Shown one piece after another: positions 1 to 7,692 of a stretch of 21,296 nucleotides of DNA. Made by a program: the position numbers and the translations under genes. The notes below the pieces were generated by a model. It was not told the DNA's origin. It did not search any database and saw only the letters and a program-made list of their open reading frames with translations. The DNA is from CAZBEL01 sp964628055. Lineage in GTDB: Bacteria > Fidelibacterota > Marinisomatia > Marinisomatales > TCS56. Where the stretch lies: positions 1 to 21,296 of the forward strand of contig CAZVNL010000037.1 of NCBI GenBank assembly GCA_964628055.1, read 5' to 3'. Within the stretch, counting starts at the first letter, position 1. Each line of letters opens with the position of its first letter.

Positions 1-2
1 TT

Positions 3-146
3 GAGGTGATTCGTCTATTTGTTCGAATGATGAAAGACCTGCACGAGATCAGTTTGAAAAGATTCGTGCAGGTAAACAAACAGATTGAGAATGTATCCAG
101 ACAACTAACAGGATGGCAAAAATCAAAAAAAGAATTGACTGTTTAG
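3..146 (+). CDS. C-terminal fragment of an unrecognised ORF, cut by the window edge
   Basis: An open frame enters from the left edge and stops at a TAG (144-146), giving 47 residues. The peptide is rich in Lys, Arg, Glu and hydrophobic residues spaced as in an amphipathic or coiled-coil helix (for example DLHEISLKRFVQVNKQIENV) and ends in a basic tail. I do not recognise a family. It could be the tail of a real gene starting outside the window or a remnant like its downstream neighbours, which are clearly decayed. In-frame ATG codons at 27 and 30 are too close to the stop to suggest a stand-alone gene. Confidence 0.35.
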   Translation, partial: EVIRLFVRMMKDLHEISLKRFVQVNKQIENVSRQLTGWQKSKKELTV

Positions 147-315
147 CCGGAGTTGCTTATTGCCAAGGCATAAGCAAGCGAGCGTATTTAAATCCGGCAG
201 CCTCCTTGTATGCTTTACGAGGTATCAGTTCATGTTTTCTGAAAATGGAAATATGATTAATCAAATGGCTGCTTTATTGCTTCGTTGCCCGGGGGTATAA
301 ATAAATTTTCATTAA
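147..315. other. AT-rich stretch with no supported gene
   Basis: Between the left fragment and the hicA-like ghost I find no intact ORF with a ribosome binding site, no RNA gene and no clear repeat. All frames are broken. On the minus strand a short open frame ending at a TAA (157-159) encodes a plausible-looking peptide (ending YARLLMPWQ), but it has no start or homology I can name. The stretch most likely belongs to the same degenerating segment as 316-1024. Confidence 0.4.
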
Positions 316-423
316 AAAATCGTTGTTGGTAATGATGAAAACGCTAACCATCCACTGCACCGAACGGCTAAAGCTGCTCGATAAATTGATTTTTCGGAGT
401 TTATTGAGGGTTTGCGAAACTAA
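316..423 (+). pseudogene. hicA: Remnant of a HicA-type mRNA interferase toxin (C-terminal part only)
   Basis: Reading from 316, the frame gives KIVVGNDENANHPLHR, then TAKAAR, a stop (TAA 382-384), IDFSEFIEGLRN and a second stop at 421-423. This follows the layout of the HicA C-terminus: the strand ending in a V-V-P-x-H motif, the N-x-x-L-x-x-G-T turn, the helix ending in R-x-A-x-I, then S-x-x-E-F-x-E. HicA is a small double-stranded-RNA-binding-fold toxin that cleaves mRNA. The N-terminal half with its catalytic His is not recognisable upstream and an in-frame stop interrupts the rest, so no toxin can be made. A HicB-like remnant directly downstream, in the usual hicA-hicB order, is the main support. 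Confidence 0.42.
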
Positions 424-603
424 AAATTGCAATCCGTTTTCATTCGCCGGCGGTGAGTGTTGCCCGTCAACTGGAAGAACCCGGAAAGAAGTTAAAAAAA
501 TATGCGTGAAGCTATTGAATTTCGTCTTGATGGTCTTCGTATAGAAGGCTATGAAATTCCAAAATCACGCAGCTATGCTCCCTATGCTAAAGTGCCCGCC
601 TAA
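424..603 (+). pseudogene. hicB: Remnant of a HicB-type antitoxin, frameshifted
   Basis: Residues from about 424 read FSFAGGECCPSTGRTRKEV in one frame; after an A7 run (494-500) the frame changes and continues as MREAIEFRLDGLRIEGYEI and a short Pro/Lys/Ser tail to the TAA at 601-603. This is the signature end of the HicB partial RNase H-fold domain: a G-C-x-x-x-G-x-T strand-turn, a helix with E-A-x-x-N-x-R-E-A-I, then L-x-x-G and a P-x-P-like tail. One extra A in the A7 run would restore a single frame (lysines followed by Asn-Met-Arg-Glu), so this is either a genuine frameshift or a homopolymer sequencing error. The N-terminal strands and any C-terminal DNA-binding domain are missing. The decayed hicA-like segment lies immediately upstream. 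Confidence 0.55.
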
Positions 604-640
604 CCCACAGTACCTTTAGGTTACTTAAAGGATTAGCAAG

Positions 641-1024
641 ATGGAAAAAATATTTTTCCCGATCATTGCTATACTAACTCTTTCATGTTCTCTTTTTGAG
701 GAAAACGACGAAGAGCGAAAGATAGAACGACTTGCAGGTGTTGACTCTCCATAGATTGTGGGTATTGCTGATAGAAGTGTTGAATTCACTGTTTTTTGTA
801 CTACGCCCACGCCGTGTTGGGGTTTTTCCCGGTTCGAAGCGCTTAGAGAGTCTGCTGACATTTCAATTAAAGTGTTTATTTTCCAAACTACCGATGAGCC
901 CTGCATTACGGTTCTGGATAATATTCAGGTACCTATAACTGTCCCCGTTCCCACTTCGGGAGCCTACAATTTTCATTTTTTCCAAAGTGATACAACAACG
1001 CTTGATACAACAGTGACCATGTAA
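641..1024 (+). pseudogene. Predicted lipoprotein gene interrupted by an in-frame TAG
   Basis: An ATG at 641, preceded by AAAGGA, starts a lipoprotein signal peptide (MEKIFFPIIAILTLSCSLF; lipobox LTLSC, Cys 16). The frame is stopped by TAG at 752-754, codon 38, and then stays open in the same frame to TAA at 1022-1024. The downstream part has two Cys near T-P-T-P-C-W and alternating hydrophobic residues ending in SDTTTLDTTVTM, a beta-sandwich-like pattern. Removing the stop gives a 127-residue secreted lipoprotein. I do not recognise the family with certainty; similar short Cys-containing, Ig-like lipoproteins occur in FCB bacteria. TAG is a normal stop elsewhere here (Nudix gene), so readthrough is less likely than a mutation. 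Confidence 0.6.
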
Positions 1025-1123
1025 ACTGGGCAACCATACCGTACGTTGAACCCCAGAAACATGAATTTATTAGTCAGGAAGATACCGAAAAGTTACCCTC
1101 CCCGGGAATAGCGACAACTACTG

Positions 1124-1196
1124 AGCCAGCGAAGGGACTCGAACCCCCGACCCGCTCATTACGAATGAGCTGCTCTACCAACTGAGCTACGCTGGC
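1124..1196 (-). tRNA. tRNA-Thr (anticodon CGU)
   Basis: The minus strand folds into a complete cloverleaf: acceptor GCCAGCG pairing with CGCTGGC, D-arm GCTCAGTTGGTAGAGC, anticodon stem GCTCA/TGAGC around loop TTCGTAA (anticodon CGT, complement of 1161-1163), a five-base variable loop, and a T-arm with loop TTCGAGT whose stem has two G-U pairs. The discriminator base is U and CCA is not encoded. The 3' end faces the decayed segment 1-1123, which makes this tRNA a plausible historical integration site. Confidence 0.95.
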
Positions 1197-1349
1197 CTAA
1201 CATGGGCAGGCGAAAATACCCTTGTTTGCCCCAATGCCAAAAGTTGAAAGTGTGCCATGTCAAGGTTCTGACGGGCGATAAAGAGATTGTTGGTAAGACA
1301 TTTTTCCCTTGTATCTGAGCAAAAATAAAGCCAAGTTGAAATCGTGTTG

Positions 1350-2288
1350 ATGAAACGCTTCCAGGTGGTTTACCTCCTATTGGTGTGGGGGTTTTTCAGT
1401 GCGGGATCGTGGGGTTCGGAACGGACTCTGTACCTCTTGTACACGAACAATACCAACGGCGCCCTGGAGAACTGTTACTGCCCCGATCACCCCCTGGGTT
1501 CCATGGAAAAGCGGGTGGTGTTCGTTGAACAGTTTATCGCTGACCATCCCAACACAATTATCCTGGACGCGGGCGACTTCTTTTCCGTTACCGCGCGCCC
1601 TTTGAAAGATAGCCTGATGAGTGTTGCTTACGGGCTGATTCCCTACGATGCCCTGTTATTAGGGGATCAAGAACTAAGCAAGAGCGGCGAATATTTCGAA
1701 AGGCTATTGCCCCTGTTTAACGCCCCTTTCGTCATTGCCAATTTACAGGCTCCCACCTTACCGGGTAGCGCACCCTACCGTATCGTTATTAGGGGTGACT
1801 TACGCGTTGCCATCGTGGGTGTAATCGGTCCGGGAGCGTTTAAGTATTACCCCCAGGCCGTCAAAGAGAAAGTGACTTTAAAGGACCCGGTAACGGCAAT
1901 CAAGGAGTTAGAAGAGGAACTTCGCCAACAAGCGGACGTGGTGATCGTCCTTTCTCACCGGGGATTGGAACAAGACCGGCGCCTGGCCGAGGTGTTGCCG
2001 TGGGTAACAGCCATTGTGGGTGGGCATACGCAGTCTGTGTTGCCAGCGCCGGAACGGGTCGGTGATGTTTTCGTTCTTCAGGCGGGAAAAGAGGGTTACT
2101 ATGTTGGGGTATTGGAGCTTAAACTTAATGACCGTAACCGAGTTGTTTCCGGTAGCGGTTATTTAGAAGCCATGACCCTGGAGCGTCCTGACGACCCCCG
2201 GGTCATGAAACTCATTGAAGAGTATGAACAACGCACAGGATTTATTAACCGTAGAAAATTGAGGTTAAAGGGTGGAGACAATCATTAA
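1350..2288 (+). CDS. UshA-like (5'-nucleotidase/metallophosphoesterase-fold) exported protein with CxC motif and degenerate active site
   Basis: A 312-residue protein with a signal peptide (about residues 1-23) and one calcineurin-like phosphoesterase domain of the UshA/5'-nucleotidase type, lacking the usual C-terminal nucleotidase domain. Conserved elements are LDAGD (73-77), LSHRG (His203) and GGHTQ (His226, Gln228). The first motif, normally T-N-D-x-H-G, reads TNNTNG (32-37), and the catalytic G-N-H-E motif reads GDQE (105-108), so two metal ligands and the catalytic His are replaced. A Cys-x-Cys (42, 44) follows in NCYCPDHPLGS; this arrangement matches the group annotated as UshA-like (seleno)protein family 2, as I recall it, with Cys in the possible Sec positions. 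GTG 1344 and TTG 1347 are alternative starts; ATG 1350 gives the cleanest signal peptide. It overlaps the next gene by 17 nt. Confidence 0.8.
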   Translation: MKRFQVVYLLLVWGFFSAGSWGSERTLYLLYTNNTNGALENCYCPDHPLGSMEKRVVFVEQFIADHPNTIILDAGDFFSVTARPLKDSLMSVAYGLIPYDALLLGDQELSKSGEYFERLLPLFNAPFVIANLQAPTLPGSAPYRIVIRGDLRVAIVGVIGPGAFKYYPQAVKEKVTLKDPVTAIKELEEELRQQADVVIVLSHRGLEQDRRLAEVLPWVTAIVGGHTQSVLPAPERVGDVFVLQAGKEGYYVGVLELKLNDRNRVVSGSGYLEAMTLERPDDPRVMKLIEEYEQRTGFINRRKLRLKGGDNH

Positions 2289-2559
2289 TACCTTGACGTC
2301 GAATCCGGTCTATTTAGCCGTCGCCGTTGTCCTGGCTGTGATCATCCTCATCGGGGTGATCAAGAAGTTCTTAAAGATGGCCCTGGTGCTTTTAGCGGCG
2401 TTGGTCATCTACATAGCCTATATGTACTGGACCGGGGAAAAAGTAGATGTGGATTCTTTGAAAGAGGGCCTCCAGTCAGCCAGCGAATCGCTGAGTGAGA
2501 AAACCGCCGATTTCAGCAAGGAAGTCCGGAAAAAAGTCGAGAAATCGCTGACGCCTTAG
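2272..2559 (+). CDS. Small two-helix membrane protein with amphipathic C-terminal tail
   Basis: A 95-residue protein of unknown function. Two hydrophobic helices (about 12-30 and 33-52) are followed by a charged, Ser/Lys/Glu-rich amphipathic helix (55-95) with a spacing like that of coiled-coil or apolipoprotein-type helices. It starts at a GTG with GAGG seven bases upstream (2261-2264), inside the end of the UshA-like gene, so translational coupling is likely. A TTG at 2293 is an alternative start. The coupling suggests it works in the same envelope compartment as the UshA-like protein, but the sequence gives no specific role. It ends 20 bp from the stop of the converging transporter gene. 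Confidence 0.7.
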   Translation: METIINTLTSNPVYLAVAVVLAVIILIGVIKKFLKMALVLLAALVIYIAYMYWTGEKVDVDSLKEGLQSASESLSEKTADFSKEVRKKVEKSLTP

Positions 2560-2579
2560 GTCAACAGGCGCTTGCATAA

Positions 2580-5500
2580 TTAGCTTATCGCAGCCCGCAA
2601 CCGGTTGGTCAATAACCGGACGATGCCCTGGAGGATTTCCAGGTTGCTGCTCATGAGCTCGTAGAATCCCTCCTGAGTAATTTGTAATAATATGGCGTCT
2701 TCTTCGGTAGTGGCATCCGCGGAACGCGGTTCCTGGTCTAATAAAGCCATCTCTCCCAGACAGTCTCCCTTACCTAGTTGGGCGATGATTTTATCACGCT
2801 TGTGAATGCGAATCTTGCCTTCGAGGATAATGAAAAGGGAATCCCCGTGGTCGCCTTCCTTAAATAGCGGCGTTTTGGCCGGGAGGTGCATCTCCTGGGT
2901 GATGTGGGCGATGCGGGCGATTTCCTCTCCCGGAAGGGTTTGAAAGAGTTGTACGGTTTTTAACAAGAGGGTCTTTTCTAAAGTCGAGTACATGGATAAT
3001 GTCTCCTGTTTGACGTGAAATTGTTTAATGGGCAGGTATTTTACCAGGGGGTGCCTAGCCCGGTGGGTACGCGTTATCAACTCCCGGTGTACGGGGGTGG
3101 GAGCGACTTTATCCCATTGAATGGATTCCAGCACCGATGGAAGCTTATGACGGAGAACATAGTCAATCCCTAAAACTGATCCCCAGTGATTGTCGGAGTG
3201 GATTAGCTCTCGGAGGTACCGTTCTAAATTGGTGTGCAAATCGGGGAAGTGGCGTTGGCCGATGCGTCGGCGTTCTTCTAGGGGGAGGGCTTCCACTAAG
3301 GGGTTGACCAGCTCCCGTTCTTCGTGAGAGAAAATATTTTCCAGCAGTTCCAACACCAGGGGGAAGCGCTCGGTCTGTTGTGTACGGATGGTGTGGATGT
3401 AAGACTCGATGGGGGTGTGGGGAACGTCCATCACGCCTAATTTTAAGAGCACCGGGATTCTTTTCAAGATTTCGCTATGGAGAAAGTCGCTCAAAAGTTG
3501 ATCGGATTCCCGGGAGTCGATGAGGGATAGGAAAGCGGTTAATTCATAGGCCGAACGTGCCAACCGGGCCGTTTCCCGTTCCAGGAGTTGATGGATGTTC
3601 TGGGGCAAGGATTTCTTGCGGGCCACGGCTAAGAAGGTGCTCACCGTGGTGGAGAGGACTGGAAAACGCCGGTCCTGGAGGCAACGGGCTAATAGGGTGA
3701 GGGTGATGGGTGTGGGATAATCGCTCAGGGTCCGGATAATGTTTAGAAGTTGTCCGAGAGGCAGGTTATGGCTATTCTCTAGTTGGGTTTCGAGCTGGCC
3801 TAAGACTTGTATGGTGGGGAATCGTTTTAAGGTCCGCCGTGCGCGCGGGTAGGTAGCCGTTTGTTCCAAATTAGCAATAATGGCGGGGAGCAGGTCCACA
3901 GCTTCACGTTTTTCAGCTAAGTCCATGGCCAAAATCCGGATTCGCGGGGAGGGATCCTGGAGGCAGGTTACCAATCGCCGGGTAGTGAGGATGCTGGGAT
4001 GTTCTTCTAAATAGGTTAAGGCGGCCAGTCTAATGTCCTGGCGGGGATCATTAATCATTTGTAAAAGCTCGTTGTGGGCTTGTTCTACCGGTCCGGTGTC
4101 AAGGTGTATAATAGTCGTAGCCGCTGCTGCCTTCAAGTTAGGGTCGTTGCCCTCGAGGGCCGGGATTAGGAGCGGGGCGGTTTCCTGGAAGCGTCTCCGA
4201 CCGGCTACCACCATAGCTAAGGCAGCGATGGGGTCACCCTCCTTGATGGTCTTTAGAATCAGGTCACCGGTGAGGAGTTCTTCGTGCCTGGTCGCCAGTT
4301 GGAGAATAGCTCGGCGTACTTTTTGACTCCCCGTTTGAAAGAGTTGGTTTAGCGTATCTTTCCAGGGGGCGAGGGGTAACCCCTGGATGAGTTCCAGGGC
4401 AAAGAGTTGTTGAACTTCGTCGTTCCCACGCAGGGCTTTCTCGATTACCTGGACCATGGTGTGATCGGTGATGTCGATTTCCAATTCTTCGAAGTTCAGG
4501 GCCCGTTTGGCGATGGCTGCTTCCAGGGTCTGAACGTACCCCTTTTTCAACCGGAAGGTATTCAGAATCCACACCAGGGCAGCGCCTAACACCAGGAAGC
4601 TCAAGGTTTGAATGGCGATAAACTTCATACTCACGTAGATGAGAATGCCTGCCAGTCCTTCTACAACCGCCCGCAGGGACCCTTCGATCAGGGGTTTGGC
4701 CCCATGTTTTTTCAGGGGCGGGATGGGTAGCCAGAGCAATTGTAAGGTGGAGTTGTGGATAGTAAACTTGAACACCTGGTCGGAAAATTTGGCCAGGAAA
4801 ATGGTGGTAATAATAGGTGCCATAAGAAAGGCGGATGACCCCAAGGAGAGGATTAAAGGGAGGATCATTAAACCGGTGAGGACCCCGAAACGGGAGAGGA
4901 TTCTGCCCGTTACGAAGAATTGCAAGATGAGCGTAGCGCCGCCGGCGACGGCGTAATAGGTACCGAAAAAGTTGACCAGGTCTTCCTGTACTGGGAAAAA
5001 GGTCACCGCGGTGATTTTGAACTGGTAATCTACGATACGGGAGATGAAAGCCGATAGGGCCACGACCAGGGCGATGGCGGTTAAATAGGGGTCAAAGCGG
5101 GGAGCTCTTTTTTTCGGTTTTACCGTGGGAGGCTTTTTGGCCAGAGCGGTTTTCCGGTAAGGTCTCACCATCCGGGTGGTGATGATTGTGAGGAAGAGAA
5201 ACCCCATGGTGAGATACAAAAGGCGTTGTGATCCGAAGGTGTTCACAAATGGTTTGATGCCGAGGCCAACGATGATGGCGGCCAGGGAGCCACCACCTCC
5301 CAAGATGCCGAAGAGGCGTTTGGCCTGGCGCGGATGAAACACATCGCCCGCCAAGAACCAGAACTGAATGACCAGTAGGTTGTTGATGATTTCAATCCAG
5401 ACGTACAAAAAAGGAATGACCCATCCCCGGATATGCATCTGGATGAGGCCTAAGGAAAGGGCGGCCACCAGCGCTGTGATGAGCATGACCGGGATAAGGT

Positions 5501-5732
5501 CAAACTGTTTGGTAAAGCGGGCGTAAATCGCCAATGTCAGGCTGAGAAACACTGCCACCGCCACGAACATGAGGGGAAGCAGGGTGCGGTCGAATAGCGT
5601 TAAAAAATAGGTATCCCGAGCAGCACTACCCGTAATACTAATAGCCACGTAAGCAAAGAAGTGCAGGAACAGGATCAGTACGGGACGCCCTTCGCCCTCC
5701 TTGATGTTTAGAAAGCGGCTCAAAAGGGCCAT
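2580..5732 (-). CDS. Npt1/Npt2-like nucleotide-transporter-fold membrane protein fused to HEAT repeats and a cyclic nucleotide-binding domain
   Basis: A 1050-residue three-part protein. Residues about 15-395 form about 12 membrane helices resembling ATP/ADP translocase (Npt/Tlc) proteins, with a Gly-rich FGILGGGGSLAAIIVG (141-156) and LWLPIPPLKKHGAKPLIEG (333-351), both characteristic places in that family. Residues about 420-900 are alpha-helical HEAT-like repeats (for example DPRQDIRLAALTYLEEHP, DPSPRIRILAMDLAEK). Residues about 920-1045 are a Crp-type cNMP-binding domain with phosphate-binding cassette GEMALL (993-998) and EPRSAD (Arg1003). Such fusions are found in FCB bacteria without a characterised function; obligate intracellular ATP import is not implied. 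A reasonable inference is a transporter or sensor gated by a cyclic nucleotide through the HEAT stalk. It appears monocistronic, 38 bp from the next upstream gene. Confidence 0.85.
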   Translation of the reverse strand: MALLSRFLNIKEGEGRPVLILFLHFFAYVAISITGSAARDTYFLTLFDRTLLPLMFVAVAVFLSLTLAIYARFTKQFDLIPVMLITALVAALSLGLIQMHIRGWVIPFLYVWIEIINNLLVIQFWFLAGDVFHPRQAKRLFGILGGGGSLAAIIVGLGIKPFVNTFGSQRLLYLTMGFLFLTIITTRMVRPYRKTALAKKPPTVKPKKRAPRFDPYLTAIALVVALSAFISRIVDYQFKITAVTFFPVQEDLVNFFGTYYAVAGGATLILQFFVTGRILSRFGVLTGLMILPLILSLGSSAFLMAPIITTIFLAKFSDQVFKFTIHNSTLQLLWLPIPPLKKHGAKPLIEGSLRAVVEGLAGILIYVSMKFIAIQTLSFLVLGAALVWILNTFRLKKGYVQTLEAAIAKRALNFEELEIDITDHTMVQVIEKALRGNDEVQQLFALELIQGLPLAPWKDTLNQLFQTGSQKVRRAILQLATRHEELLTGDLILKTIKEGDPIAALAMVVAGRRRFQETAPLLIPALEGNDPNLKAAAATTIIHLDTGPVEQAHNELLQMINDPRQDIRLAALTYLEEHPSILTTRRLVTCLQDPSPRIRILAMDLAEKREAVDLLPAIIANLEQTATYPRARRTLKRFPTIQVLGQLETQLENSHNLPLGQLLNIIRTLSDYPTPITLTLLARCLQDRRFPVLSTTVSTFLAVARKKSLPQNIHQLLERETARLARSAYELTAFLSLIDSRESDQLLSDFLHSEILKRIPVLLKLGVMDVPHTPIESYIHTIRTQQTERFPLVLELLENIFSHEERELVNPLVEALPLEERRRIGQRHFPDLHTNLERYLRELIHSDNHWGSVLGIDYVLRHKLPSVLESIQWDKVAPTPVHRELITRTHRARHPLVKYLPIKQFHVKQETLSMYSTLEKTLLLKTVQLFQTLPGEEIARIAHITQEMHLPAKTPLFKEGDHGDSLFIILEGKIRIHKRDKIIAQLGKGDCLGEMALLDQEPRSADATTEEDAILLQITQEGFYELMSSNLEILQGIVRLLTNRLRAAIS

Positions 5733-5770
5733 GAAAGGTAATTCCTAACTTTCAGGCGAAGGCACTGCAC

Positions 5771-6232
5771 TTATAGGAATAGCGTAGCGGCAGAGAATTC
5801 AGAGGAGCCGTAAAAAAAATCGGTTACCGAAAGGCCAAACAGTACCAACCCAATTAAAATTAAGAAGAAGAAAACCAGGAAAATGATGTACAGGACCCCC
5901 GTTAACACGATGTACGAGCGTAAGTGATCAACGGCCAGGAGAAAGTTTTGGGAGTTTTTATTCAGGAGGCTGAGTCTTAACTCTGTACTGGCCTTTACTA
6001 ACCGCACACCAAGAATAATCATGATTACGCCGATGAAGAAAAAAGGGTTGAGAATCAGGAGGGTTAAACTCATGGGAATGCCGCTGAAAATGTTAAAAAT
6101 GCCTACGAAGCGGCTCCACTTGGCGAGTTTATCAAGGGTATTGACGCCAAACCCATCCAGGGGATAGTGTAAACCGGGCTCCTGAGTATTGGGGTTGGTT
6201 TGTTCTTCCGGGGAGAGGTTGGTTTCGTTCAT
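5771..6232 (-). CDS. DUF5362-like membrane protein
   Basis: A 153-residue protein with a polar, Pro/Glu/Asn-rich N-terminus (about 1-30), then paired hydrophobic segments (about 42-85 and 106-138) and a short tail. The start of the hydrophobic part, NTLDKLAKWSRFVGIFNIFSG, followed by a helix pair and a conserved-looking IILGVRLVKAS turn, resembles DUF5362 family proteins, small inner-membrane proteins of unknown role. Its ATG overlaps the PhoH gene stop by four bases (ATGA, 6229-6232), so it is translated with that gene. Function cannot be stated. Confidence 0.65.
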   Translation of the reverse strand: MNETNLSPEEQTNPNTQEPGLHYPLDGFGVNTLDKLAKWSRFVGIFNIFSGIPMSLTLLILNPFFFIGVIMIILGVRLVKASTELRLSLLNKNSQNFLLAVDHLRSYIVLTGVLYIIFLVFFFLILIGLVLFGLSVTDFFYGSSEFSAATLFL

Positions 6233-7566
6233 AGCAGGTTACTGGCCAGTTCAGCCAGGGTTGAGCGTTCTCCTTTTTTTAGGGTAATGTGAGCATAGAC
6301 GGGTTGTCCCACCATGCGGTGGATGAGATAACTCAAGCCGTTGGAACGACTGTCTAAATAGGGTTGATCGATCTGGTAGATGTCCCCGGTAAAGACGATT
6401 TTAGTTCCTTCTCCGGCGCGGGTGATGATGGTTTTCACTTCGTGGGGGGTCAGGTTCTGAGCTTCATCCACGATAAAGAAAACCTGTTGGAAGCTACGGC
6501 CCCGAATGTAGGCCAGAGGCGTGATGAGCAATTTCTCGCTTTCTAACATGTCGTTAATCTTTTTTGCCCGTAAATCGTTCTCGTGGAACTGGTGCCGGAT
6601 AACGGATAGATTGTCGTATAAGGGCTGCATATAGGGATCGATTTTCGAGTGGATGTCTCCCGGCAAGTAACCGATATCGCGATTACTTAACGGGACGATG
6701 GGTCGGGCCAGATAGATCTGTTTGTACTGGGAGCGACATTCCAAGGCCCCCGCTAAGGCTAAGAGCGTCTTTCCGGTTCCGGCTTTCCCTGACAGGGTGG
6801 CCAGATTTATTTGGGGATTGGTAAGAATGTGCAGGGCAAATAATTGTTCGGCGTTGCGGGGTACAATTCCGTAGGCCGGTTTTTTCTCCACGTGGATAAA
6901 CTGATCCTCCTGGGCATTGAAAAAGGTTAACACCGACTTCTGCCCATTGCGTAAGATATAATTCTCGTTGGGTAGGGGGTTTTGAACCTGGGGTAGCTGT
7001 TCCCGGGGCAAGTAGTTTGGTTTTGCGTAAAGCTGGTCGATGAGCGTTTCCGGGATATTGTCTAAAAGACGTAACCCTGAATACATCGCCTCGATGTTCT
7101 CAATTTTATCGCTTGTATAGTCCTGAGCCGGAACTCCCAGGGAGCGGGCTTTCATCCTGAGATTCGTATCTTTGGAGACGAGGATGACCTTGCGGTGGGG
7201 CTCTTTCTTCGCCAGGGAATAGGCTATGTTTAAGATTCGGTGGTCGGGGGAGTCTTCGGTAAAGATGTTTTCTAAATCAGGATGCCGTTCATTGTTGATG
7301 ATGATACGCAGGCGGCCCTGGTTTTCGCCTAAAGCAACCCCTTCCTCGAAGAGTACTTCGCCGCTCAGGGCGTCTAAAGAGCGCAGGAATTCCCGGGCAT
7401 GGTAGTGGATGTCTTCATTACCGCGTTTGAAGCGGTCCAGCTCTTCCAATACCACGATGGGAATCGCAATGTCATTCTCCTCAAAATGCTGGATACAACT
7501 GGAATCGTGGAGGATGACATTGGTGTCCAGAACGAATAGTTTGGGTTTTGCTTTAGTTTTGGTCAT
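6229..7566 (-). CDS. phoH2: PIN domain-PhoH ATPase fusion (PhoH2/YlaK type)
   Basis: A 445-residue protein with an N-terminal PIN nuclease domain (about 8-150) and a C-terminal PhoH P-loop ATPase domain (about 230-440). PIN acidic residues are visible at LDTN (Asp14), EEL (41-43), SPDHR (Asp108) and SKDTN (Asp133). The ATPase has Walker A GKAGTGKT (260-267), Walker B FFIVDE (363-368), and the PhoH-typical YIRGRSF just before it. Length and order match Bacillus YlaK and mycobacterial PhoH2; the latter was described as an ATP-dependent RNA-unwinding ribonuclease, so RNA metabolism is the expected role. It ends overlapping the DUF5362-like gene by ATGA. No clear Shine-Dalgarno precedes the ATG at 7566. 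Confidence 0.92.
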   Translation of the reverse strand: MTKTKAKPKLFVLDTNVILHDSSCIQHFEENDIAIPIVVLEELDRFKRGNEDIHYHAREFLRSLDALSGEVLFEEGVALGENQGRLRIIINNERHPDLENIFTEDSPDHRILNIAYSLAKKEPHRKVILVSKDTNLRMKARSLGVPAQDYTSDKIENIEAMYSGLRLLDNIPETLIDQLYAKPNYLPREQLPQVQNPLPNENYILRNGQKSVLTFFNAQEDQFIHVEKKPAYGIVPRNAEQLFALHILTNPQINLATLSGKAGTGKTLLALAGALECRSQYKQIYLARPIVPLSNRDIGYLPGDIHSKIDPYMQPLYDNLSVIRHQFHENDLRAKKINDMLESEKLLITPLAYIRGRSFQQVFFIVDEAQNLTPHEVKTIITRAGEGTKIVFTGDIYQIDQPYLDSRSNGLSYLIHRMVGQPVYAHITLKKGERSTLAELASNLL

Positions 7567-7692
7567 GGCCGTAATTGGGGTTTCTAATTGGTCAATGCAC
7601 GCCTAACATTCTCCGATAAGTTACTTGTTAGTCGTTAAGGAACACAAGGGAGAGGATGCCGGTCTTTAGCGCGGTTGGTTGCATAGTTATTT

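Noticed and set aside
157..262. Short minus-strand open frame ending in YARLLMPWQ
   Set aside because: No start codon context, no ribosome site and no family recognised; it lies in a degenerate stretch where such frames arise by chance.
1204..1232. Imperfect inverted repeat GGGCAGGC / GTTTGCCC upstream of the UshA-like gene
   Set aside because: Mismatched arms and no T-run; too weak to call a terminator or operator.
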